Below the pieces are notes generated by a model. It had not been told where the DNA came from. It was given only the letters and a program-made list of their open reading frames with translations, and made no database searches. Positions 1 through 10,427 of a stretch of DNA of 64,000 nt are shown here, piece after piece. Both the position numbers and the translations under genes were made by a program. Each line of letters begins with the position of its first letter. Position 1 is the first letter of the stretch. The stretch is from NCBI GenBank assembly GCA_949775045.1, contig OX459096.1:49467790-49531789 (forward strand), in the 5' to 3' direction. This DNA comes from Metridium senile. Lineage: Eukaryota > Cnidaria > Anthozoa > Actiniaria > Metridiidae.

Positions 1-10
1 TTCTCCACAG

Positions 11-73
11 CTTGATAACGAAGAAGGGAATGAAAGTGATGATGACGATCTTGATATGCTGATGTTGCGTTAG
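11..73 (+). CDS. Last coding exon of an unidentified gene (partial, acidic C-terminus)
   Basis: The first ten bases are a pyrimidine-rich tract ending in CACAG, a good splice acceptor. It is followed by an open frame of 20 codons and TAG at 71-73. The encoded tail is strongly acidic (EEGNESDDDDLDML) and ends in MLMLR. The rest of the gene lies upstream of the window, so I cannot name the protein. An AATAAA hexamer at 399-404 could be its polyadenylation signal. The exon could be spurious, but the acceptor, open frame and downstream hexamer agree. Confidence 0.45.
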   Translation, partial: LDNEEGNESDDDDLDMLMLR

Positions 74-841
74 TTCTGTGTCCTAGCAACCTTAGTGATG
101 ACTTCACTCATTGACTAACATATTGTTGCAACCTTGTACATGGTGACGTCACTCAACAATTTGTACCTTAGCAACCTTGAAGTGATTACTTATCGACCAG
201 CATATCCTAGCAACCTCATCAATGTGACTCTGACATCAAATCTAATAGTATAGTACCTCTATGTGCCTGATTTTTCGATCTTCAAGAAAAACTTTTCATG
301 TAAGTAACATGGAATGTGGAAACCAGAATGTGGACAAGCTAATTCCAAAATTGGGTTCCATGTACAATATATGATTCCCTCACTAAAGGTCCCTGTTGAA
401 TAAAGAGTGACCTGCAACTGACTTATGGAATCAGTGTTCAATTATTGAGCAGCAAAATTATAAAATTGATGGACTTTTCAATCTTTTGTGATAAAAACTA
501 GAGTTTCACAGAATATTGACATCAAAATAATGTTGTAACATGTAATAAGACAACTAATGTGTGATATCCAAATAATTAATCATTCGCTCCATTCACTCAG
601 ACATAAATAATCATTCTAAATTTATTACATTACATCATATCACGCTATTCATCATTTTCATTACATTAATCCCACATTTTTTAAAAGAGCTTTTTTAGCT
701 CTGATACTACGGAGTTGTTTATATGGGACTATTAAGATAATCATATCTCTAGGATCCACATTACAGGCCAATCAATTTTACGTTGAAGTATAGACCATTG
801 ATTTGTCTCCAGCGTTATAAAGCGAGTGCTTGCTAAGTACA
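74..841 (+). other. Probable 3' UTR then intergenic DNA
   Basis: No coding frame is supported. The first 150 bases contain four loose copies of a TAGCAACCTT/TTGCAACCTT motif, at about 83, 126, 169 and 206. A polyadenylation-type AATAAA is at 399-404. The remainder is AT-rich and featureless to my reading. Confidence 0.4.
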
Positions 842-1138
842 TATACACCTATTTCAAAAATCGTTGTCGCAGGCAAAGCCACAGTCCACGCTCTGAAGCC
901 TGCAAAGATGTTGGTAATTCTACTCTTGTAATCAATTTATTCATAGGATATTTTGTTTGTACTTGTTTGTGTTATATGACAATAACAAGTTGTTGCAGTG
1001 GTAGACGATAAAACAAATATTTCTTTTAAAAACATGTAATAAATCAGAAAATATGCTCATATTACCGACATCCTTTGCAGGCCTCAGAGTGTGGACCATA
1101 GCTTTGGATGCGACAAAAATTTTTGAAATAGGTGTATA
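842..1138. repeat. Hairpin MITE, ~75-bp inverted ends
   Basis: The left end (from 842, TATACACCTATTTC) is matched in inverted orientation by the right end (to 1138), with about 75 bases pairing imperfectly on each side. The unpaired middle is AT-rich. It has no transposase, so it looks like a non-autonomous DNA transposon. Family unknown. Confidence 0.75.
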
Positions 1139-2411
1139 ACAAAGATAAGTGAATAATTATATAAGTTTCTCAAGCCAAACAGGCAATTTATCTCTACTTT
1201 TTCTACTTTACATGTGCCAAGAATAACCCTTGCTCTAGGATCTTCCTAGCTGTGTGACAGTAGATCCTATTAAAGGCAAGATAATGACTGATATCAATGT
1301 AAAGAGAATACAGTATGTGTATAGCTTGTAATTGAATTTGCCTGCTATGTGGAGTTCCTTGTGCTAGAATCTTCTAGTCCCATGTAAACACCCTTCATAC
1401 ATAGCTCCTTTGGTTTTACAAAGGCTTATATACGTACAAATCCTTGCGCATAACAAGAACAATTAGATAGATGAAATATAGAAAAATCATTCTTTATAAA
1501 GGATTATTGAAATTATAATTAATGTACAGATATACAAAGATTCTAGTAGAAAAACTTATTTAGAAAAGTTTTGTGACATTTTGGCCAAAAATTGACATGT
1601 TTTTCGAATAGATTTTGCATATAATTGTGAAAGTCAAAAGGATTTATTTCATATACTTTATCGTACACTATAATTTTACAGACTTGATAAATCCATAAAG
1701 ACTTGTCTGACATTCATGTCTTGGTCAGTAATGTTGAATAATTCACAGGGTAGGAGTATGCTTTAGACTTAGATTTTTGCAAATGACAACCTTGTCAAAG
1801 CCAAATTTACACTACATTTTGGTTTCAAGAAAATGTTTGTACATAGCGCTTTTGTATAATGCATAAAAAAATTGTGATCATGCCTGCATGATCATTTGAT
1901 ACCAAAACGTTCAAACAAGTAAAACAAGTTCTGAACACGATATAAGGACAATGGATTTAAAGACGATGCTATATGTGCTTCCATAAATCATTTATTGTAA
2001 ATTCAAATGGAAATAAAAAGGATACTGGTAATAAATATTTTAATAAAGAATTCAGTTCAATAACTTTTGTTTGTTTCCAGGTTAGTTATGTCCAATGGAA
2101 AGTTTAAAAATGGTACTTTTGGCTAACATTAATTCACAAGAATACATATGTCAATGCAAATTTCACCTCACAAATTTGATTTTACATGTAGGATTTGCAC
2201 ATCTGCGAAATCTTGAAGTTTTCACACATTCACCTATTATTTTGGTACTGTTTAATAGACGAGCAGGAGTGTTTTATCAAGTTTAGAACCTATTTTCAAC
2301 CTATTTTCTATGTTTCTGTGTCAAAGAATGAACTTGCACAGTAAGAGCTAGCGACGGATGGGGACAAGATTGTTGTCACGCTTGTGAGTTCTTTTGTCAA
2401 TTGCTTATGAA
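1139..2411. other. Intergenic, no gene seen
   Basis: AT-rich sequence without an exon I can support. The short open frame at 2095-2286 lacks splice context or any recognisable protein similarity. Confidence 0.5.
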
Positions 2412-2572
2412 TAGCCTCCTCCGCAGTCATCTCTTATATCTCTTTTCATCGGGATTCCTGTGGTGAGGAGAAAAAACGAGCGGGTGAGGGGCACTCTTGG
2501 CCCCAATCTTCCTTCTTTCGGAAATCCCACAGGAATCCCAAAGAAAAAAAGGAGTAGCCTGCGGAGGATGCC
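2412..2572. repeat. Small inverted-repeat element
   Basis: Outer ends pair as CCTCCGCAG (left) and CTGCGGAGG (right). An inner pair GGGATTCCTGTGG (2451) and CCACAGGAATCCC (2526) forms a second inverted repeat. It carries the dispersed TTCCTGTG motif described in the findings. Confidence 0.6.
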
Positions 2573-3067
2573 AGCTTATGAATTATTGAGTTTTTGAAGC
2601 TGTGGATAAAATACTTCATGAGAGTAGTTTATTAGTCTTGGTTTGAGCCAGCCCTACTACCTACACACTGCCTGATTCTTGTTAGGGTGAATGGGGTAAA
2701 AGCTGTTAATAATTCAAGGCATGTACAAGGAAGGTTGCTTGTTTCTCATTCACAGTTTACTAGAGGCGCTCATTGAGACTACATGGGTAGCTTAATAATT
2801 ACATGGAACCCTGGTTAATTCAATTTATTGGGATGTGAATGTTGTCATTGAACCATCTCTTTGAATCTCTCCTCAAAAACACCAGCAATGCATAGAGCAA
2901 TACATGCATGCTACAGACACATGTACATTAATGAAATAAATCCTATTTTAATTTCACTGAAAAACATCAGACCAATGTTCTGTTAAAGCAATCTTTAATT
3001 GTACTACAAATGAATTGCTGAACACATTAAACTATTAGAACAATCATAATACAGGTAAATATAGGGC
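2573..3067. other. PSMD7 3' flank
   Basis: Holds the probable 3' UTR of the minus-strand PSMD7 gene. Candidate poly(A) hexamers on the minus strand are an ATTAAA near 3000 and an AATAAA near 2829. Neither can be chosen without transcripts. Confidence 0.4.
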
Positions 3068-6000
3068 TTATTTCTTGCTACTATCTTTCGCTGGTTTTTG
3101 TTCTTTCGCATCCTTTTCTTTGGTATCTTTCTCTTTTTCTTCTTTCTTTTCTTTCTCCTTTTCTTTACTCTTCTCATCTTTTTTACTTGCCTCATCTTTC
3201 TCTGCATCTCTGTTAGTTACTTTGTTGTTGATTAAATTATGTAAAGCAATAATAGCACGCATCAACGATGCTACATACACCACCATCATCTGATCATTGG
3301 TTGCTACTGTGGCTGATTTAAAGAACTCTTCTATATTTAAGTTAGGAACAAGGTTGAATACATCTTGTAGTTGATAGACAATGGTATGATTAATAGGCAG
3401 TTTGCCGGTAGCTACTTGATCCAAATAGTCTCGTATGTCACACAGCCGAGCTTGAAGACCTTTTAGTGAGTTTAACTGGTTGGAAATACGCTGTGACAGG
3501 GTCCCTGCAGTAAGGTTTTTGATATCCCTGAAAATATAAAGCAGCCATATTATTTTAATTTGTTTGACCTTTGAAATCCTGAAAAGCTTGTAGAGCATAC
3601 CAAAGGAAAAACACATGAAAGGAGAAAATAGAAGAAAGTCAAGGAGGTAACAACTGAGAAGATCTTTTTAAAAAATACTCCAGATCTGAGTTCTTTAATG
3701 GACATGCCAAGCCTCAAAAGCAAGTGAGAAATTAAATATAGATTTACTGTCTCTAGCATGCCACAAGGGTTTTTTTTTCAAGTATTCTGTTTTTTCCTCC
3801 CTCAGCAAGAATCAACATGAGAGATAGATGTAGTAAGTGTGAGTACCAGCAGGCAAAGAGCCACAATGTATGTGGATATGCTGTGGAAACTATTATTATT
3901 TCTGTGGTTAGCCAAGGAAGGAATGAAAACTTCAGCAAATAATAGAAATACCACAGGTTAAATCATCTCTTTTTGAACTACAATTGAGGCTTTGCAAATA
4001 AGCACTTCAAACTTGTTTATTTAGTATGCATCAAGTATGAACAATGAAAAGAAACAATGAAGAAGAACAAGGATGAAAAAACTATTTTTTCAAAGAAATA
4101 AAGGGGAATACATCATTAATAAAGTTTATACCTTAAAAGATGTTCCACTCCAACTTCCTCTGCTTCTTCAGCACCGATCTCACTTGGGATATGTTCAAAG
4201 GTCTTGGTAGTGGGGCTACCATCCTGTATTAAATGTAAAAAATACATTTTACACCTTTTTTTTAACAAAAATCAATCATAAGTGCTTCCAATACAATTGA
4301 CTAGTGTCTAAATCATAGCAAAAATAACTATTTGTTTTTGAGTGCAAATCTCTTTCTTGAGTGCAATCTTATTACTCACATCATGTACTTCTTCGACTGC
4401 AACATATGCATCTGTAGGAAGACCAAGATCTTTGGGTTTGGCATCGATTATTACTAAAACCTGCAATAAGAAATGAACACAAAGGTAATATAAAAAAGAA
4501 TGTTCTCAATACAATTGGTATGACTCAATTTCCCATCATGATTTGTTCTGAAAAAGGTGTACATTGTATTGATTTTGGAATGGATATAAATTCAATATAA
4601 ATAAAGACACATTATTTATAGAGGATATAATGAGTAAAGCACAGCTTTTTTCCAACTGGGTCCTCTTAAATCAATCATAGTTACAACATAAAGTGATAGT
4701 AAGAAAGCCATCTGGTAAACTATTTACAAGCATGGTCACGAGGCTGAATTTGTCATAATCAAAATTGGGCAAATCAGTCTCAGCTAGTAGCCAGAGTGGG
4801 ACTTGAACCTGGCACGACCAAATTGCGAGACCAATGCTCTCTCAAACATGCTGTCTTCTTCAGCAATATTTACAATAGGTAATATAATGAAATTTGTAAC
4901 ACCATAAAAAAATGTTGACTTAACTTTACTGACGTTTTGAGCTTTAGCCACGTTAGTAAAGTCAAGTCAACATTTTTTCGGAGTTACAATTTTCATTATA
5001 TTACCTATCGTTTATATCAAACACCGATACAGCCTTATACTACTTTACTCACTAATTTCCATTAATTTTCAATAGATTATTTAATATTTGCTTTTTCATA
5101 AAGATTAGTGGGTATACTACTTACTGAATTTGCACAGTATCTTTTGACCAGTTCATTGACTTCTATATCATTGCTGTTTAGTTTTGGACCAGTGTGGTAC
5201 CATCCAACTATTCTTTCCTTTGCTAAAAATAAAAACAATTAATAACAAGTGGTTAAACTAAGTGACAAATAGACAGCCACTTGGAAGTAAGTAATTATGA
5301 TTTATAAACCTTATACAAGAGCCAGGGAGGGAATCTTAGCGGAAAAAAACATTTCAGCCATGACACAGATGCAATTAAAGACGTTCGCAGGCAATTGAAG
5401 ATGTGATGTTATTTTTTTTTGACTTGCGATAAGAAAACTTGATCATATAAGAGTTTGAAATATGGAATAAAAAATGGGGGTCACCGTGATTGATTTTGAG
5501 ATAAACTCTGGTGAATATGGACCATTGCCAAAAAAATGCCAAGCACATTTTTTTATAATGTAAATTATTTTTTATTATATTATTAGTATTAAAGTAAATG
5601 CTAAGAGGGAAAATTGCTGCTTAAGGTGACTGGCTACTTTTGAACACTTTTGAACGTTCGATTCAAGCCCACGATGTGCGCGCGCACAAAAAACCTTATA
5701 CAAGAGCCAGGGAGGGAATCTTAGCGGAAAAAAAACATTTCAGCCATGACACAGATGCAATTAAAGACGTTCGCAGGCAATTGAAGATGTGATGTTATTT
5801 TTTTTTGACTTGCGATAAGAAAACTTGATCATATAAGAGTTTGAAATATGGAATAAAAAATGGGGGTCACCGTGATTGATTTTGAGATAAACTCTGGTGA
5901 ATATGGACCATTGCCAAAAAAATGCCAAGCACATTTTTTATAATGTAAATTATTTTTTATTATATTATTAGTATTAAAGTAAATGCTAAGAGGGAAAATT

Positions 6001-7150
6001 GCTGCTTAAGGTGACTGGCTACTTTTGAACGCTTTTGAATGTTCGATTCAAGCCCATGATGTGTGCGCGCACAAAAAATGCTGAAAAAAATACAAAATTT
6101 TATTAATGAACCATACACGTTTTGAGCTTGAACAGGGCAAAACTCTCAAAATTTTGTACGGGGCTCTATACTTTCTTTATGCTTAATTGAAAGAACCGAA
6201 AAAAATCTATGTTATGTCAATTTGTTTTAAAAAGTTAATTTTTCAAACGTACAAAAAAATAGATTTTTGTAGGAGTATTTGTCCAACTTCATGTGAGTTT
6301 TGAAAGCACTTAAAGGACGAAATATGACAGATTAAGGTATTTCTTTGTCTTTTATTCAAAACTATTCATGTTGTATTTTAGAATGATTCATTAGCCGGCT
6401 TTTGTGCTTGAAATAGGATGAAAAAAACTATTTTCTTATGAATTGTGATTTTTTTCATATCGTTTCCGTTTTCCGTTTTATTAAATGCTGATTATCTCAG
6501 AAATGAGCTTGGGACACCCCATTTCTCTTTTCATATTTGGAATCAGCATTGAATTTCACATTAAAAATTCGTAGTTTAAAGAAAAGTTTAACATCATTTC
6601 CAAAAGTAGCCAGTCACCTTAAAAGCTTCAGACAGTTTTTCGATGACCACTGTGGCTGGTATTTTATACTTACCATTGACTTTTTTAAACATTGCATACA
6701 TATTTTCCAAATAATCATGGTCTAGAAACCAGACATTTTTATCTTTGTCATCTTCGTCAAAAGGAACTGAAATGAACAATCATATATATATATAAGACAT
6801 AAGAACTCCACTTTGTAATATAAAGGCTAAAATTTTAACCTTACTGTAGAAAAAAATATGCCAAGTAAAATAAAGAAAATCAACGGTGTAGTCCCCGTAT
6901 GCTCGTAAACTACAAATAAATATAAGTCCTATGTATTTATTCAAAATAGATAAAATGATTAAACAAAATTGAAATTACCGGCAAAACTGTTCGAAACGTC
7001 CAAAACTCCTTTTCTTTTTGAACCTAACAGGACACCAACTACACGTTTTTGACTCCCAACTTTTCCAATTCTATTAAAATGGTCCACCACACTTAATAGA
7101 ACTATAGGGTGAACAACAACTGTGGATATTGGTTCTTCTTGACCCGGCAT
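3068..7150 (-). CDS. PSMD7: 26S proteasome regulatory subunit Rpn8 / PSMD7
   Basis: Six exons: 7150-6979, 6766-6674, 5222-5125, 4460-4380, 4223-4132, 3527-3068. All have GT/AG borders and together give 996 nt, i.e. 331 residues plus stop. The start at MPGQEEP fits the family; an in-frame ATG lies ten codons upstream. The N-terminal half is an MPN domain: [34 protein letters not shown], then GWYHTGPKL. It lacks the HxH metal motif of the catalytic partner Rpn11, as known for Rpn8, so it is structural. Rpn8 pairs with Rpn11 in the proteasome lid, which deubiquitinates substrates in cytosol and nucleus. The middle ([19 protein letters not shown]) is typical of the family. The last ~45 residues are a lysine/glutamate KEKE tail. 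Introns carry MITEs, but the coding frame is intact. Confidence 0.97.
4735..4850 (-). repeat. tRNA-derived SINE-like remnant in PSMD7 intron
   Basis: Read on the minus strand, this contains GAGAGCATTGG followed about 30 bases later by GGTTCAAGTCCC. That resembles an RNA polymerase III A box (degenerate) and B box spaced as in a tRNA-derived SINE. No complete cloverleaf is evident, so I do not call a tRNA gene. The family is not identified. Confidence 0.5.
4873..5010. repeat. Hairpin MITE in PSMD7 intron
   Basis: Nearly the whole element folds on itself. The left end AATAGGTAATATAATGAAA matches the inverted right end ATTATATTACCTATCG, and the central TGACTTAACTTTACTGACG pairs with GTTAGTAAAGTCAAGTCA. 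A related fragment containing the same AGCTTTAGCC core occurs at 34661-34725. Confidence 0.8.
5306..6621. repeat. Tandemly duplicated MITE in PSMD7 intron
   Basis: Two near-identical direct copies of about 385 bp (5306-5690 and 5691-6076) lie head to tail. Differences are few, for example one extra A and CACG versus CATG. A 20-base terminal sequence AAGGTGACTGGCTACTTTTG at 6008 reappears inverted at 6599-6619. This defines a ~613-bp element with terminal inverted repeats; the same end is present inside the first copy near 5623. Most likely one complete MITE plus a duplicated part. Confidence 0.75.
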
Positions 7151-8232
7151 AATACTGTTTTTTGAAAGTTTTTTTGTCAATCAAAATATATCTTTGACAC
7201 AAAATGGCGGATGACTAAGCAAATTCACACTAGTCACCAGTCTCAATGGAGGCGTACTGATTTTCGTATTGCGCTGCATTATGGGCCGGATATATAGAAG
7301 AATATAATTGCTAGCGCAGCGCATGAATGCTAAAAATAGCTCCAAGACTCGGACAAACATTGTGTTCAGTTTTACCGTGAGCAACATATGAACCGATCTT
7401 ATCATTTCCTGTTGAAATTAGAATAACATCGTGATTTTAATCACAAAAAAAACAAAGATTTGCTTCGATCAGCATTGAAAATAGTCTGCTGAAAGTTAAA
7501 TAAAAGTTTGTTTGTCCGAGTTAGGTCTTTGTCTCCATTTTTGTGATGTCACTCATGCGCTGCGCTATTTGTTTAATTTATTCGCACTTACAATACAATA
7601 CAATAAGTTCAGTAAAGATACATTAACAATATAAGTTGTACAGGTCGGCCTTAATAACCGCAGGGGCTAAATTATGCAAGACAACGTGGGATACAATTTC
7701 TTTTCTTGTAACTCTTCCTTTTGGTTTCCTTCTTTTATCACTATTTTTCGTGAGTGACTATTGATATAAACAAATAAAAGAACAATAACAAGATGTTTTG
7801 AAATCAGCGTGGCTCGAACCCGTAACATAAATAGGTTCAGGGGAGTAGCTAAGACACAGGAATTGGGGACTGACACCTATATGGAATAAAACCCTAACCC
7901 CAACCTTAACCCTATCTCTTTTCCTTTTGTAACGGCACGTACTCGGGCTGTTTTATTAACAAACACCAAAACAGTGGATTGCGAATTTTGTGCGCTCTGA
8001 TAGAATACCGTATCTCCGGATAGTGTTTGTCAACGTGCGCCACAAAATATTATTAGACTATTATTTTGATAAAAAGGCAAAAACTATTCCCCTCGGGTTC
8101 GACGGCTATTTGTTAGATATCGTTAACTCGTGTCTCGATCTATTTACACCACTGTTTATTACACGAGGCTTTTTACATATAGTACACTGGCTAAATATCC
8201 CATATTCAGATACTGACCAATTTAACTTGATG
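7151..8232. other. PSMD7 upstream region, intergenic
   Basis: Contains the probable PSMD7 promoter and 5' UTR just above 7150. A fragment near 7803-7855 reads on the minus strand as GGGTTCGAGCC, another tRNA-like B-box remnant. The 99-codon plus frame starting at 7990 has no recognisable similarity and is not called. Confidence 0.4.
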
Positions 8233-8477
8233 TTAAAGACCAATGGTCGTCACTTACCATCATGCTTTGCGTTGTTTATTTCTATTTGATTATTATAATT
8301 CATTCGCAGTCAGTCGTATTACGAGAAAACAAACACAACAAAATGCTAAATGATTTAGTAAGAGCGTAAATGCCCACTCACATCGTAAAATATATCAAAA
8401 TGTCTGATTGGCGATGTTCCACGAAATGCGGTACTTTCGCACGCGGTGCATGCTGGTAAGTGACAACGGGTCTTTAA
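8233..8477. repeat. TTAA-flanked hairpin MITE (piggyBac-like)
   Basis: Bounded by TTAA at 8233-8236 and 8474-8477. The inner ends are AGACC(A)ATGGTCGTCACTTACC and the inverted GGTAAGTGACAACGGGTCT. The TTAA duplication plus inverted ends is the signature of piggyBac-type insertion. No transposase is present. Confidence 0.65.
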
Positions 8478-8554
8478 TAACTACTGGAATGTTGACTCAA
8501 TGCGCAAACCATTTGACTGCATGAGGACCATTAGTAAAAACTAAGCAAGAGTCA

Positions 8555-8700
8555 TAGAGTGAAGTCATTTAACCCGTGAAATAGATATTAGACTATTAAA
8601 TACACGGCCTTAGAAGTCTCTAATTCCATTGTTTTCTTTTGTCTATTTGACTATTACACCTTGACTATTTAATTTTGACGGGTTTAATGTCTTCACTCTA
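8555..8700. repeat. TA-flanked MITE
   Basis: Ends TAGAGTGAAGTCATTTAACC and the inverted GGGTTTAATGTCTTCACTCTA. About 146 bp, and the ends begin and finish with TA as in mariner-type insertions. Confidence 0.65.
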
Positions 8701-9724
8701 TTAGTAGTAGCCTACACCCTTTCGTATGTTAGGCGGCAGACTACTAGTAGAACTAGAAACCCCAAGAAACTCACAAACGGTAGATTAGCTTGTTTTATTG
8801 GAATAAGCAAGGTATTAGATTTAAAGAGTAATATCTGGCTCATAGCTTCAAAATGAGTTCATAATTATTTTCTGAATGAACTGAGAATTTAGAAAGCGAA
8901 GTGGTTTTGGATTGATAAACTGTAGTAGACTAAAGTGAAATGCAATGCAATAAATGACAACGAGAAAATTCTCTTTAGTCGGTTATTCATGCATTCAATT
9001 CAATAGTTCTAGAAATATTTTCCGAATTAGATGCATAAAAGGAAGGTACTACTAAGAAATCTGATAACTATCAAATGGACCTTACGCCAGTATATCTACC
9101 AACTGAGCATTGCCCGTGAAGCACGTGCGGCCTGAGAACGAGTTAGAAAGCACCATGGGAAATTGTAGAAAATACGGTTTTTATAGTAAGGGCGTGGTCG
9201 ATTGCCACGTGCTCCACAAGCAACATTCAGTTCATCGCCAAGCCTTTTTCAACGAAATCTTCATATTATAAAAGCTATTCTAATATATTATATGTTCAAA
9301 ATTCAAGGTTTGAAATTTAAAGGTATTTATTACCAAGTAAAGCCAAGAAAATTGTAAATTTATACTTGATTTCCATTCATATATTGCGTTTTTCTGCTGC
9401 CTTCCGTCTGGCAATCTTATCACGCTTCATCTTATATTGCAAAATATTCTAATTCCCACCAGGTATATCACAGCGGCTAAGTCAGGCATATGCATTGACC
9501 ACTAATTTCTTAATACTTATAATATTTATAATAATGAAAAATACAAAACAAATGTTGAATTACTTGCCGTTATGGCGTTATTGTTTATCGAGGCTACGAT
9601 GATAGGTCAGACATATTTGCCGTACCTATCACAGCCAATAAATTGCTCTAGTTCAAAGGATGGGAGCATTAAATAATAACCATGTTAGACCTCGTTTTTA
9701 ATATATATATATACACATATATAT
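8701..9724. other. Intergenic, no gene seen
   Basis: No supported exon, RNA gene or clear repeat. A short (TA)n tract lies at about 9700-9724 next to the following MITE. Confidence 0.5.
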
Positions 9725-9889
9725 GGTACTTTCCATTTGACCAGGCAGAAGTATCAACTCAATATAAATACATGGTGGTCTTTATTAGACCATCTTGGGC
9801 CACCTATGTATTAGCCCAAGTTATAAAATAGATTGGCATCCATTCATTCTGTTATTAATGGATCATGACGGGTCAAATGGAAAGTATCC
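9725..9889. repeat. MITE with GGTACTTTCCATTTGACC ends
   Basis: The left terminus GGTACTTTCCATTTGACC is matched inverted by GGTCAAATGGAAAGTATCC at the right. Length is 165 bp. The remaining 500 bases to the CACNB stop codon show no gene. Confidence 0.7.
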
Positions 9890-10427
9890 TCATTGAGTCT
9901 ACGATAGTCTGTTGGCGATTCTCCATGGCGCCCCCACCATAAAAACTACTTAATAAATGCTTTATACTAAAATAAGGTACCACGTGTACTGGGTACCACC
10001 CTACACGTGGCCCGGCTATAGATAGTTGAACATCTCATAGCTGATCGAACCAGTTAAAGTCTTGTTCCCAGTTTGATTGTTGCTGCAATAAATGTTCATT
10101 TCTGGTAAGGAACTCTTGTAACGTGGATACTTTGAGCCTTATAGTTCAGGAGTCCATCAAGTACATGGCTCGTTCTCAGTTCTCTATTGGATTATATGAA
10201 TTCCCACGCATATGTCCCGGCATAAAGTGCAGAAAATGGGTTGTCTGTCGTCAGTAGCCATCAGGATGTCGACGACAGGAATGAATGACGAATGATAACG
10301 TGTATGGATCACGCAATTAGAAACGAGCATACACAGAAAATAAGCTCCTTTGTTCAACGCCCGGGCCTCATAACCACAGAACAAGGTCGGCTTCACTAAA
10401 ATTGTCCAGCCCCTATAGGGGGGTACC

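Noticed and set aside
3004..3293. Lys/Arg-rich minus frame and Ser/Phe-rich plus frame over the PSMD7 tail
   Set aside because: Shadows of the KEKE-tail coding sequence in other frames.
4735..4850. tRNA gene
   Set aside because: A B-box-like motif is present but no acceptor stem or complete cloverleaf could be drawn; a SINE remnant is more likely.
7990..8289. 99-codon plus-strand frame beginning MRSDRIPYLR
   Set aside because: No recognisable similarity or splice context, and it runs into the TTAA-flanked MITE.
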